Source: Sipunculus nudus (Eukaryota > Annelida > Sipuncula > Golfingiida > Sipunculidae). Taken from it: a stretch of 64,000 nucleotides of DNA. Below, one piece after another: positions 35,606 through 46,178 of the stretch. The stretch is from NCBI GenBank assembly GCA_026874595.1, contig CM049317.1, positions 28,581,401 to 28,645,400 of the forward strand, read 5' to 3'. Within the stretch, counting starts at the first letter, position 1. Every line of letters begins with the position of its first letter. The notes under the pieces were generated by a model, which saw only the letters and a list, made by a program, of their open reading frames with translations, did not search any database and was not told the origin of the DNA. Position numbers and translations under genes: made by a program.

Positions 35606-37512
35606 AGCTAATGTTTCTAAAGTCCGTCCGCTCCGTCCTGTCAGTGGCTACACTAGGAAATCCCCTTCCAAGATTATGCCGGGCCGGGTCCAGTTCGGCT
35701 TCTTCTGTAACGGAATCCTTCATTTCCGCACGAATTGTGGTTTATACACTGATTAAAATATGTTTAAACTTTCATCATTACCCTTGATGTTACTGCTCAA
35801 AACGACGACGTAATAAACAGACATAACTTCCCCCGATCGTGTTAAACTCAACTAATGCTACGACAATATCGCGCGTCGTATACTGGTTGTGACGTCTTTA
35901 CGTGGCTGTTTGGCCTGGGGCTCCTCAGCCTGTTGGATTACGGGTCTTATGATTCCTATTTTAAGTATTACGTTTTAAGTGGATTTTATTATACCTTATG
36001 TTGTACATATACAAGGAATTAGAGCACCGTCACCTATAATGTGCAAGCTATGGGCCAAAAGCATTATTTTGAGTACTCATACTGTCGGACAAGGTACAAA
36101 TTGAATCCGTTTGACCCAGAATCATATTACGCAAGATCCAGAGAGGGTCTGGGCACGCTGAATGTCAGAAGGGCATAAAGTGTATCCAATTAGCCTGAAC
36201 CCTCCTATCTTAAAATTCAAAGAGACCCTTGGCACATTTCCTTTACCGCCTAAGATAAGGTCATGATGACCAATATTCTGTGAACTACGAGTTGAAATCC
36301 GAATTATGTACACCATTAATGACAGACAGGACACGAATCGTAACCGGTGGATCTAGAAACGTTAACGTGTTGGAAGGGGAAGTATCTATAACGTTTCTTT
36401 TGGACATCCGAAATTTGGTCACTGTGCAAGATATGTGAAAGAACATTGTTTGATTACCCCATAAGTCAGATTTGCACAATTTGTTACAGTTGGACGTAAC
36501 ATTTTCTAATGTATTTAAGATTCAGGGAGGTCCCTGTATTTTTTTCGTGAAATCCCTAAGTAAGGTCCCCTTGACCTATGTTTCGTGAACTTTGTGAAAG
36601 GAAATGATTTGAGTACACTGTACGTCAGATACAGACATATCGTAGCCATTAGACAAGTAACCTCTTACATAGAATCCTGGAAGTTCCTGGTAAAATCTTA
36701 TTGAAAACCCCAAATAGGGTTACTCTAACCAATTTGCTAAGGATTTTAGGCAAAAAAGTATGATTTTGATCACTCTGGAAGTCATTCTTCATATTGTTCA
36801 ATGTTCTTCAATAAATACTCACCAGATAATTATATGTTATTTGAGAGTAAAATGTGTTATTTCTAGCTTAGGCAAACTGCCCAATGCGTAGTTACTTACC
36901 AAGTGATGGGAATACCAGAAGAAGATAGCAGAAAAGAATCAAGGCGTGCATACCGTCATGCCTAAAGTAAAGAAGAACAGGGAAGCGTTACAGTAAAGCG
37001 AAATGTCAAGAGGTTATTCAGAATATTCTCTTGAATCATGTTACATATACTATTTTCTCCAGTCGGCAGCATGTTTATAATGCAGAATAATTACTTAATT
37101 GCGGAATTGACGAACAAAACCAGAGTGTGTACATAAGGAAATTACCAATATAATTAGATGAGCGTTGAACCCGAAGCGTATGTACCGAACAATCACATAA
37201 ACTACACGGGCGATTATATAATGAATGGCGGGTCGATATGTGTCCGTTTAATTAGCAGCAGCTTTGTATTTGTGATATATTTGTCAGATGTAATAACAAC
37301 ATATAATACAATTATTTATGACTGTCCTGATCCTGTATGTACTGTATACCTATATTAGTTGTATATGTAGTTGTATATGACATACACACATGATACAAAT
37401 GGAATTTCTGCAGAATGAGTGCCGCCCTCTGTTTTTTACTTCAACTCTGCATCCACACTGATGTTCTGTCTGGAAACGTCAGATCAGGTTATACTTACCG
37501 TTTGGATTTTTC
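35606..37512. other. Unique sequence, no gene recognised
   Basis: A short open stretch on the - strand (35723-35600) reads MKDSVTEEAELDPARHNLGR and onward but has no recognised domain. Between 36060 and 36790 there are weakly similar segments ('gagtactcatactgtcgg' against 'gagtacactgtacgtcag'), suggesting an old, diverged tandem repeat. No splice-supported exon was found. Confidence 0.45.

Positions 37513-37564
<52 letters not shown>
37513..37564 (+). repeat. (TTA)n microsatellite
   Basis: About 17 uninterrupted TTA units. Frames through it encode poly-Tyr or poly-Ile and are not genes. Confidence 0.97.
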
Positions 37565-37565
<1 letters not shown>

Positions 37566-37792
37566 CCATATTTATATTGCCCTATTTTCGCCCAGGAGTC
37601 ATCAAAAAAGCTTTACAATGTAAATATAGATTAGACAAGGGCGAATAATACAACTAAGAAACAAGAAGACTGGTACAGTAAAAAGTTTAAAAGATCTTTT
37701 GAAACATGTATATACTGTTTCCTAAGCGTGCAGCTATAAATCATTGCATATAATTTGTAGGTTTTAAGTAGAGGGCGTGAATTTCACAAAAA

Positions 37793-38120
37793 AATTGGTG
37801 GATTAGAGTGGATGAAAAGTCAATGTACTACAAACAATTAGATTTACGTGGAATAAGGTTTGTAAAAGACTTATTATAAAAGGAAGGAAAATTGGTAAAA
37901 TGTATGAATTGGAAAAAATAAGGAAGCATTTTTAACATACAGTGGCATTGTAGTTTCAATCTTGAAAGAAAAAGCAAGGGCTTTATCTATTATGCAAGCA
38001 CAACTAGAATATATGTATATACTGCATGTACAAATTACAGAGGACTGAAAATTTGAAGTATAGTTGGAATAATATTCAGGCAGTGTGCTTTGTGTATATT
38101 GTATTTTAGACGGGGCAGAT
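37793..38120 (+). mobile_element. 3' fragment of the arm-shared L1-like element
   Basis: Reverse complement of 26446-26110. It encodes a late-ORF2 stretch (MYYKQLDLRGIRFVKDLL, then YELEKIRKHF) with stops. The 5' cut at 37793 is the inner edge of the inverted duplication, not a retrotransposon end, because arm 1 continues the element for another 4 kb. Confidence 0.75.
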
Positions 38121-38264
38121 TTAAAAAAATGTCCATATTTAAAGTCCAGGAGGAAAATCGTGTAAATGCATGGCATACAATCTTTTCAGGGGTAATAAAT
38201 TGTGCTGAATCCGAATCTGCTGTATGCCCAGCGCGAAAATGAAGGCAAATGCCTCAAAATTGAT

Positions 38265-38280
38265 GGTTTCCATGGCAACC
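38265..38280 (-). promoter_or_regulatory. RFX X-box-like motif
   Basis: Reverse complement is ggttgccatggaaacc. It corresponds to the second site of the repeat. Confidence 0.5.
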
Positions 38281-38702
38281 TTGGATAATTTTGCAGGAAT
38301 GATGTTACACAAAAGATGAGAATCACATTCATGATTTTTTTCACTTTTTTTCAGTATAATTTTCATTTTTGCATAAATTTGCATAATTGAGCAGATGATC
38401 GGATGTCCACTATAATCATTTTTAAATGTATTATGATCACTTAAAAATTATAATTTATGCAAGTGTTTTTAGTTTTTATTTCATTAAGGTAAGTTTAATT
38501 TGCATATTGAATGTTAAATGGTATGGATCCATCGAGTAAAGGGAAATTTTTGGAGAAAATTAATATTCCTGGTAAATATTCTAAGCCACACCGGCTGTCA
38601 ATCATGCTGACCCATAATGTCCGTCTTCTTTGTGGTATTGTTCTAAATCAAAACCTGTAGTTTACCAAACTGTTAAGTGGTTTAAGAAGACTTAAAAGTG
38701 AT

Positions 38703-38717
38703 GGTTTCCATGGCAAC
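38703..38717 (-). promoter_or_regulatory. RFX X-box-like motif
   Basis: Reverse complement is gttgccatggaaacc. It corresponds to the first site of the repeat. Confidence 0.5.
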
Positions 38718-39370
38718 TTATTGGAATTTTACAATAATGCTAATTTTAAAGAGATTGTTATAATTATGTTGGTTTTATACATGCAACTTTGAAATAAACA
38801 CTAAAATGTAGCTTACTGAACTGCTGTCCTTCAGGTGTATTTCTGCGACAAGGCATGATTTACACACTATTACATATGCAAATATATGCAGATTTTTTTG
38901 TGAAATAGCGTATGATTTTAGTTTAAATGCATTTTAATAAGTTCAATCATTCATAATATAACTTCATTTAGCATGCAATTTTTATTTTTGGAAAAGGACC
39001 TATAAAGAGAATAATAAAGTTATGTTTGTTCCCATGTTGCATATCGGATATATGCATACCTATGAATATTCATTCCTCACTTCTGTAATATAATGTTAAT
39101 ACATCTGCATTTAATAGTTTGTTATATAATTTTAAGACGAGGGTATTTGTTATATTCACATTTTTATTTTCTGTAGATTCCTAACACTAAAATGGGGTTG
39201 TTGAATGGTCAATGTTGCCTTGAAGCCAACCTTTATTAGTTTATCATGAGAAAATGATTTAAGTGGAACTCGCTCTATGGCAAAACTCAGTATAGGGACA
39301 ACGATTTCGTGCAGTAAACCTTTACATACAAAGGAATAAAGAAATGATAACCTAGAACAAATTTATTCCA

Positions 39371-39839
39371 ATTATATCTTGATATAATATTGATTCTGCC
39401 ACGTGTGCTGATATGTTAATTATATTATCAGATGTCGTGTATTTCTTACATTATTAACATATTATCAGTTTTCAAATTAAAAATTACATAAATGAACACA
39501 TTTATTCCATCACAGAAGATCCATAAATGAAGATCTGGTAATAAACAGTTCATTTTCCATAAATAAGCATTTCTTATGGAAATTTTCATCACACATCCTC
39601 GAAATTTATGGTCTCAGAATTTTTTTTGTCTAAAATCCCAGTTCCCTTTTTTTTCTTTTTTGCAGAAAAGGTTAAATACAAATGTATTTATGTACATTAA
39701 CATCTGAATATGTTTTTGTAGGTTTGCAAATGAATCATTTTGCAATATTTTTTAATAAAGAATGAGATATTTGTTTAATTTAATGTCCATACTGCGCAAT
39801 GATCATATTTAATTGTGAACAATTAGCCATATTATATGT
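39371..39839. other. 3' flank of copy B, no gene
   Basis: AT-rich; matches 24609-24128 in reverse. Confidence 0.65.
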
Positions 39840-42213
39840 CATAAACATCTGTCAAAGAATGTACATGCTATATACATAATCGAATCTGATGCCACATTAA
39901 GTTTTGAAATAAAAAAATCAGGAAAGTCGAGGATCTCCTGATTATTTGAAAAATTAAATTTACTCCAGTCATCATATGGGTTACGACAGATATTTGCAAC
40001 CTTTCTGCAGTTGCACGCTTCGATGCATTCCATGCGGAATTTCCTGCAGCTGCAGCGTTGGCTCAGGCACCCCTTCGTACGTCCACATGAAATGATCTCC
40101 CTGCAGGCTTTTGGCATGGTCGGGAGAAAGAGAACGTGGCACTAAATGCCCATCCAGATTCATCCATCCCATCTCCGTTACAGGAGGAAGGATGGGATTT
40201 TGCAGATCTGTCTGGTTCCAAACACTTGATTGGTAGTGTACTCGCATGATACCTCGGGCACACGATACAACTTGCAGATGAATTTTTCCGCTGAGTGTAT
40301 AGTATCATCTGTGAGAGCACCCTTCCCCAGGCCACTTAGATCTGTATGATGTCCTTGGAAATAATCCCATGCTTTTTTCTTTCCATGGCCACTGAATTGA
40401 GACACAGTATCACAACCAGTGATGGCATGGAATCCTAGTAGTGTGTTTACTTGTTTCTCACAGAGCAACCTGCGAATGTTGTGTACTGGGATATATTTTG
40501 GAGCGGTCGAAGTACCGGCTTTGATGTAGAGTCGTTTGCATCGTATCTTATCAAAGTGTGCCACAAGCAGGAGAAGCACGTCTGTATCACGTCCGGACAC
40601 AACTAAAGTGTCCACATTTGCATGAGTACAATGTAAAACCAGCCTGGTATCAGCCTCTCCATGGTTAGCACTAAGAGATGAGACATCTAGGTCTAGATCA
40701 GATGATTTGACAGTTGTTGCTTCATGAAACCCCCCTGATACTACAAGTACTTGATTATCCATAGGGGTTAGTTCAGTGAGATGTTGTGAAAGGAGCAGTG
40801 CCAGATCTGCTTTATTTTCCTCAAGTGAAAGAAAGCTGTACCAATCCGATGGGAGAAGAACAGACTCAGCTTCAATTTTACGGCGGATTGGATGGTAGCG
40901 TTTGATCCGTTTGATCCTTGTTCCTGTCTTGATTGAATCGCTTTGGTATCTGTCGAAGACGACATCAATTCTGTTGTATTTTGATCCCATCTTCATCACA
41001 GTGTTAGCGAACATCTTGGCATATTCACCAAAAGTCCTAATGTCAGATGGCTTTTTTAGTGCCATCACAAGTGTTTGGCCATCTATGATCAGGCAGCTAG
41101 GTGCATTGATTTCAATATTTGAAGGTGTTTGAACGTCTTTTGTCAGTATGGAAACTAACACTGATTTGTTGGTGGAATGTAAACTGCCGTTAGTTGTGGC
41201 CAAAGATAAAGGCACTGTCATTAGTTCATGTTGAAATATATCTTCCAAGTTCAACTTGCGTCCTGCTTTGTATGCTGTTATAAGTTTTAGCATTACTTTT
41301 GTCTGATATGTTATGACTCTTCTCAGATTGAATGACAGTGTCCATCTACTGAGAGCAGAGGCTACTCTTGTTATCCCTACTATGCCTGCACTCTTTTTAC
41401 CATTCAGCCTTTCTTTACTGTGATCTACAGATACCTGGTTGAAACGGCGCTCAGTGTACTTCACTACAAAATTGCCTTTCTTGAATCCACAGAGGACTTC
41501 TGGCGGGAGAGTTGACATCTCAGCCAGATACATGGTGCCTAATCTTGCATAGTTAATACGGTCATACCGGAAGAAGAATGGCAGCATGCGCTTGAAAGAA
41601 TACAGGTGGAGATCCCATGATCCATCGCGTTGTGCCCTTATGAAGCAGAGCAGGATGCTTACCATTTTCATGTAGTTCCACCAGAATGCAACATTCGGGT
41701 CATTAGCTTCAAGATCTACAGAAAAATCATCCATGGGCTGCAGAATTTTGTCAGAAGTCTGTTTCTCCACGAACTCTGCAATATGTACGGCGTCCATAGA
41801 TGTGCTGAGTTCTGACAGTTCTGCTCTCAGGGAAACATCAACCCCGTCAAGGTATTTATATAGACGTGGGAGTAGCAGCCGTGAAAGAGCTTGAAAGGTA
41901 AGCTTCTGTGCTCTAATGGCACGGGCATAATCCTTTCCTGTCATTACCAGTTGGGCAGCATTAGCTCCAAGTAGTTCACAACCTATCCAGAGGTCACTCA
42001 GGCCAGAATCACTCATATGACGTCCGAGTGCACTTAGAAAATTCATAGCAATGTGCAGCCCTCCAAGGCAAGGTATGAGCACGTCCTTGTCCTCTTCTAC
42101 TGACCACTTCAACTCCAGCAATTTCGGATAAAGTGCCTCATCCACTCTCAGAACAACATGCGGCTGATTCAGCGATTTGGTAATGTGGAGCACTCGCCTG
42201 ATGACCGTATTCA
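39840..42213 (-). pseudogene. PIN-CXC gene, copy B, middle and 3' part (best preserved)
   Basis: A 678-codon open stretch (42213-40178) starts at LNTVIRRVLHITKS and is the most intact piece of the gene here; an upstream Met in the same frame lies in antisense L1 sequence. In the 696-residue frame, PIN/FEN-like elements are LIID(397), VFDRYQSDSIK (437-447), GEADTRLVLH (537-546), SGRDTDVLLLL (558-568) and TGCDTVSQFSGHGKKKAW (617-634), with all expected acidic residues present. The frame ends at KIPSFLL. The continuation (RVHYQSSVWNQTDLQNPILP) is in another frame, and a 2-base loss near 40130 shifts again before the CXC motif (CGRTKGCLSQRCSCRK, about 40080-40030). These breaks leave copy B without an intact full-length frame, although the PIN region alone could be translated. 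Confidence 0.8.
42200..42213 (+). repeat. 14-bp target-site duplication, left
   Basis: gatgaccgtattca, repeated exactly at 46165-46178. Copy A (905-918, reverse) has it once, giving the empty site. Confidence 0.95.
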
Positions 42214-45200
42214 ATGTGATGAATATTCGTGGAGAAAGGAATGGCAGGGAGTTAGTTATTATTCTCATGGTACAAACCAGTCTGAAGGAGTTGCCATACT
42301 TGTCGGTAAATACTTAGAATGTACGGATATTATTGTAGAGAATGATCCGGAGGGAGGAAGTCTCTTCTTGAGAGCGAATTTAAATGGTCAACAATTCTTA
42401 TTTATAAATACGTATGCACCAAACACTGAAAATGGTTAAGTTGCATATTTAAATGGCATTTCTGAAAAAAATTACGAATTTTGATCTGGGTAATGATAAT
42501 AAAATAATCTGGGGCGGAGATTTCAATTTTTGTTACACTCGATCTGATACAGAAGGTGGAAATTATCACCCGAAGGTTAAGTCTATTCAAACCATGAACA
42601 ATATTATGCAGATGTATAGTTCAATAGACATTTGGAGGGTAAGGAATCCGACAAAGGAGAAGTTTATTTGGAGTAGTATGAGTCCCAGTATGAAAAGGAG
42701 GCTCGATTATATCTTTATATCAAGCGATTTAAACAGTCAAGTAAACCAAGTGGATATTTTTTCATCAATATCAACTGATCACTGCGCTGTTAAATGTAAT
42801 TTTTCTCCGTCCCATATGGTTAAACATGGTCCGTCCCACTGGAAGTTAAATGATAGCTACTTGACGATACAGATTATGTATTAGAACTACGACAGAATAT
42901 CAAAAGATGGAAAAAAGAATATGAAAACATTGAAAACATTAAAAAAATGGTGGGAATATCTTAAATTTAAAATTAGAGAATTTTCTATCTGTTTCTCTAA
43001 AAGGAAACGCCAGAATGAAAAACAGAAAATACACATACTGGAAAAACGATTGACGGAAGCTCAAAGTGTATCTTCCTTGCATGAATGTGAAATAATCCAA
43101 CGGGAACTTGAGTCCAACAATGATAGAATAACAGATGGTCATATAATAAGATCCAGAGTTAATTGGTTTGAACATGGAGAACGTAACACGAAATATTTTT
43201 TAAACTTGGAGAAAAGAAATAAAACTAAATCCACAATACGAAAATTGTTAAGTAACGAGAAAGAGATCAGTGACCAAAAATTAATATTGGCTAAACTAAG
43301 AAGGTTTTATGAAAATAAATATAAGAGTAATAACTGTCTATCTAAGGAAGAGTGTCATGAATTGTTATCAAGTATGAACATCCCAAAATTAACTCCAGAT
43401 GAGGCAGCCAGCTGCGAGGGTCCTGTCTCGCAAAACGAGATTTTACATGTTCTTAAGCAAATGAAAAATAATAAATCTCCTGGAAACGATGGAAAGAGTT
43501 CTACTTGAAATTCTTTGATTTGATCGGTAGTGATTTAGTTCTATGCTAAAATAAATGTTTTAAGGAAGGGAAACTCACTCCTTGTCAAAGGCAAGCAGTT
43601 GTGACCTTAATTGAAAAAACAGGTAAAGATAATCGCTTACTATCATCTTGGAGACCTATCAGTTTGGTCAATGTAGACTGTAAAAGATTAAGTAAAGTTA
43701 TGGCGAACCGTATCAGAGCAGTTCTCCCCAATATAATAAATACGGATCAGACAGCCTTTGTGCCCGGTCGGAATATAAATGAAACAAATAGAATAATTAG
43801 TGATATTGTTAACTACTGTATCCAAGAAAATAAGCCACATATACTGTTCGCAGTGGATTTTGCAGCTGCATTTGATTCGATAGGTCATAATTATTTGTTC
43901 AGTGTGTTAGAAAAGTATGGCTTTGGAGAAAGTTTTATCGGATGGGTCAAACTCCTCCACACAGATATTCAAAGCTGTATTATAAATAACGGTTATACAA
44001 CAGGTTACATAAAAGTGGCAAAGGGGACTAGACAAGGGGATCCTCTAGCGCCGTACCTGTTTGTATTAGCTATTGAAATATTGGCAATAATGGTGCGCCA
44101 ATCTGTTGATATAAAAGGAATTACTATTAACGGGAACGAGAAAAAAACAATGTATATTTGCGGATGATACCACGTATTTTCTAAAAGACATAAATTCCAT
44201 GAATGTTTTATGTACTGTTTTGAAGAAATTCACGAGATTATCATCAGTCCAAGTGAATCAGGATAAATGTGAAGACGCATGGATGGCAAAGTATGTTATT
44301 AATGAAACCTTAGACGGTTTCAAATGGGTTGACTTGACAACAGATGCATTGAAAATCCTTGGATTATGGTATACTAATGACAAGAACTTATCGAACATGT
44401 TAAATTTCAATAGAGTGCTTGGAAAAATGAGAACACTTCTTAAATTATGGAAACAACATTCCTTGACTATATTTGGTAGAAATACGATTTTAAAGTCTTT
44501 AGGAATTTCAAAACTTACTTATATAACCAATGTTTTAGAACCACCGAAAAAATTCATCAAATCAGTAAAAGACGCGATGACAGAATTTATATGGAACGGG
44601 AGAAAACCAAAAATAAAATACAATGTCATGATTAGTGGTTATGAAAAGGGGGGTATCAGGATGCCCGATCTTGAAACGACCATAGAAACTCAAAGATTAA
44701 TGTGGATTAAGAAAATCATTTCTGAGAATACCGAAAAATACTCTGTAATACCTAACTTTTATTTAAAATCGTTTGGTGGCATAAGAAATATTGGTAGTAA
44801 TACTGACCCTGTAGTATTCAGAGGAGGACTACCGGATTTTTATAGGCGGAGTTTTCACATATGGCAGTCCTTTACCTCAGGAGAACCTGTTCTGGTTAAA
44901 ACTGTTTTATCACAACAACGCTGGAATAATAAATATATTAAGATTGGAGGCAAGTCGGTTTACTTTCGATATTTTGATGAACTTGGTATAAAATATATAT
45001 ATATGATTTGTATAATACAAGTGGTGAAAAAAGGAAATTAAGTGAAATCATGTCGAAGGACCGTAGAAATTATTGTAACTTTTACATACACTGGATGGCA
45101 TTGCGAAAAGCTATCCCCCAAAAATGGGTGAATATGATTGATGACCAAGGTATAACATCTAGGGATATGTTAGTACAAGAGCGTAATGTAATTATTTTCA

Positions 45201-45841
45201 AAGATGTTATTTTAGATTTGAAGAACGTTTCATTCAGGAGTATATACGACAGAATTTTAACGAAGATAGTTTCAGTACCTACAAATGGAGGAAAACTGCT
45301 AAACAAATACGATTTTTTTAATTTGCAACAGGCTGGTGCTCTTGTTTACAGGACAACCTTAGAAATGTACCTCAGACAGTTTCACTTCAGATTTCTACAT
45401 AATATACTTGCAGTAAATGTGAATCTATATAAATGGAACATCGTTAATACAAAGAGGTGTTTTTATTGTTTTATTTCCAATGAATCTGTTCATCACTTAT
45501 TCTGTGAGTGTCATATATCAGTCACGTTTTATTCAAGAAGAAAGTGTTGGGCTGAAAAGGGAAAAATAACAATGCCAGTTCTAAGCCCAAAAATAATGTA
45601 TATGGGTGTAGGTGAAGCTGAACACCAGAACATTATAAATTTAATTTTGTTGTTGTACAAATTCATTGTCTTTATTAATAGATTAAACTTGGTGCCTCCG
45701 TCATTGAACTTATTCATAAAAGAACTCATTAATATTGAGTGCCTGGAAAGTAAAGTCGCACAAAAAGCTAATAAATATGTTTTACATGAGAAAAAATGGA
45801 AACCGATACTCCCGCTTATTGGGAAAAAGGGCTTTAACTAA
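42214..45841 (+). pseudogene. L1-like ORF2 (endonuclease, reverse transcriptase, zinc knuckle), frameshifted
   Basis: The endonuclease spans 42214-42840 (INTYAPNTENG; IWGGDFNFCYTRSDTEGG; RLDYIFISSDL; STDHCAVKCNF). A linker follows (42921-43508, ending NNKSPGNDGKSS). Reverse transcriptase spans about 43560-44190: TLIEKTGKDNRLLSSWRPIS, DQTAFVPGRNINE, AVDFAAAFDSIGH, AKGTRQGDPLAPYLFVLAIE and FADDTTYF (44156-44180). A thumb/C-terminal domain runs 44199-45841, with a CFYC...HHLFCEC zinc knuckle (45460-45510). Frame breaks are near 42440, 42884, 43505, 44155 and 45000-45040. ORF2 nicks the target and copies the element RNA. All RT motifs are readable across the breaks, but no single chain is intact. 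Confidence 0.9.
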
Positions 45842-46164
45842 ATATTTTTTATCCATGTACCCTAATTTATGTCAAACTTCACTAGAACACGTGATTATAT
45901 AGCCTATTTATTATAATTCATAACTTTTGACAGACATGTTACCTACATAAGTCATGGTTAAATTTGAGGTTTCTGGAATCATATACATAAGAAGTTAAGA
46001 TGTGAATGTTTTTGTAACTTACATATTTTGTATATTTTGTATTTGTAAATATTGTGATCTGCAATGTAACCTTGTGATTTCCTTTTAATGATGTCGATGA
46101 TGACAGAAAGGTCTTTAAAAAATAAAATCAATATTCTGAGACATCATAAAGAAAAAAGAAAAAA
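42214..46164 (+). mobile_element. 5'-truncated L1/Tx1-like retrotransposon inserted in copy B
   Basis: Flanked by a perfect 14-bp target duplication and ending in an A-rich tail (46118-46164), as expected for target-primed reverse transcription. It starts inside the endonuclease (DEYSWRKEWQGVSYYSHGTN), so the 5' UTR, ORF1 and the first endonuclease residues are missing. The 3' UTR runs 45842-46117. It is the least decayed of the three L1-like elements in the window, with only a few shifts, so it is probably the youngest. Its orientation is opposite to the gene it interrupts. Confidence 0.93.
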
Positions 46165-46178
46165 GATGACCGTATTCA
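46165..46178 (+). repeat. 14-bp target-site duplication, right
   Basis: gatgaccgtattca, directly after the A-rich tail; the PIN-CXC gene resumes here. Confidence 0.95.

Larger units (their letters stand above)
38160..39370 (-). repeat. ~1.44-kb dispersed repeat, copy 2 (internally deleted)
   Basis: Inverted counterpart of 24610-26092. About 445 bp are missing at the junction near 38307 (gatgttacac). A block of about 290 bp (39083-39370) between 'cctcactt' and 'aattatatcttgatataata' has no counterpart in copy 1 or copy 3. Confidence 0.78.

Noticed and set aside
37415-37648. Frame with poly-Tyr or poly-Ile
   Set aside because: (TTA)n microsatellite.
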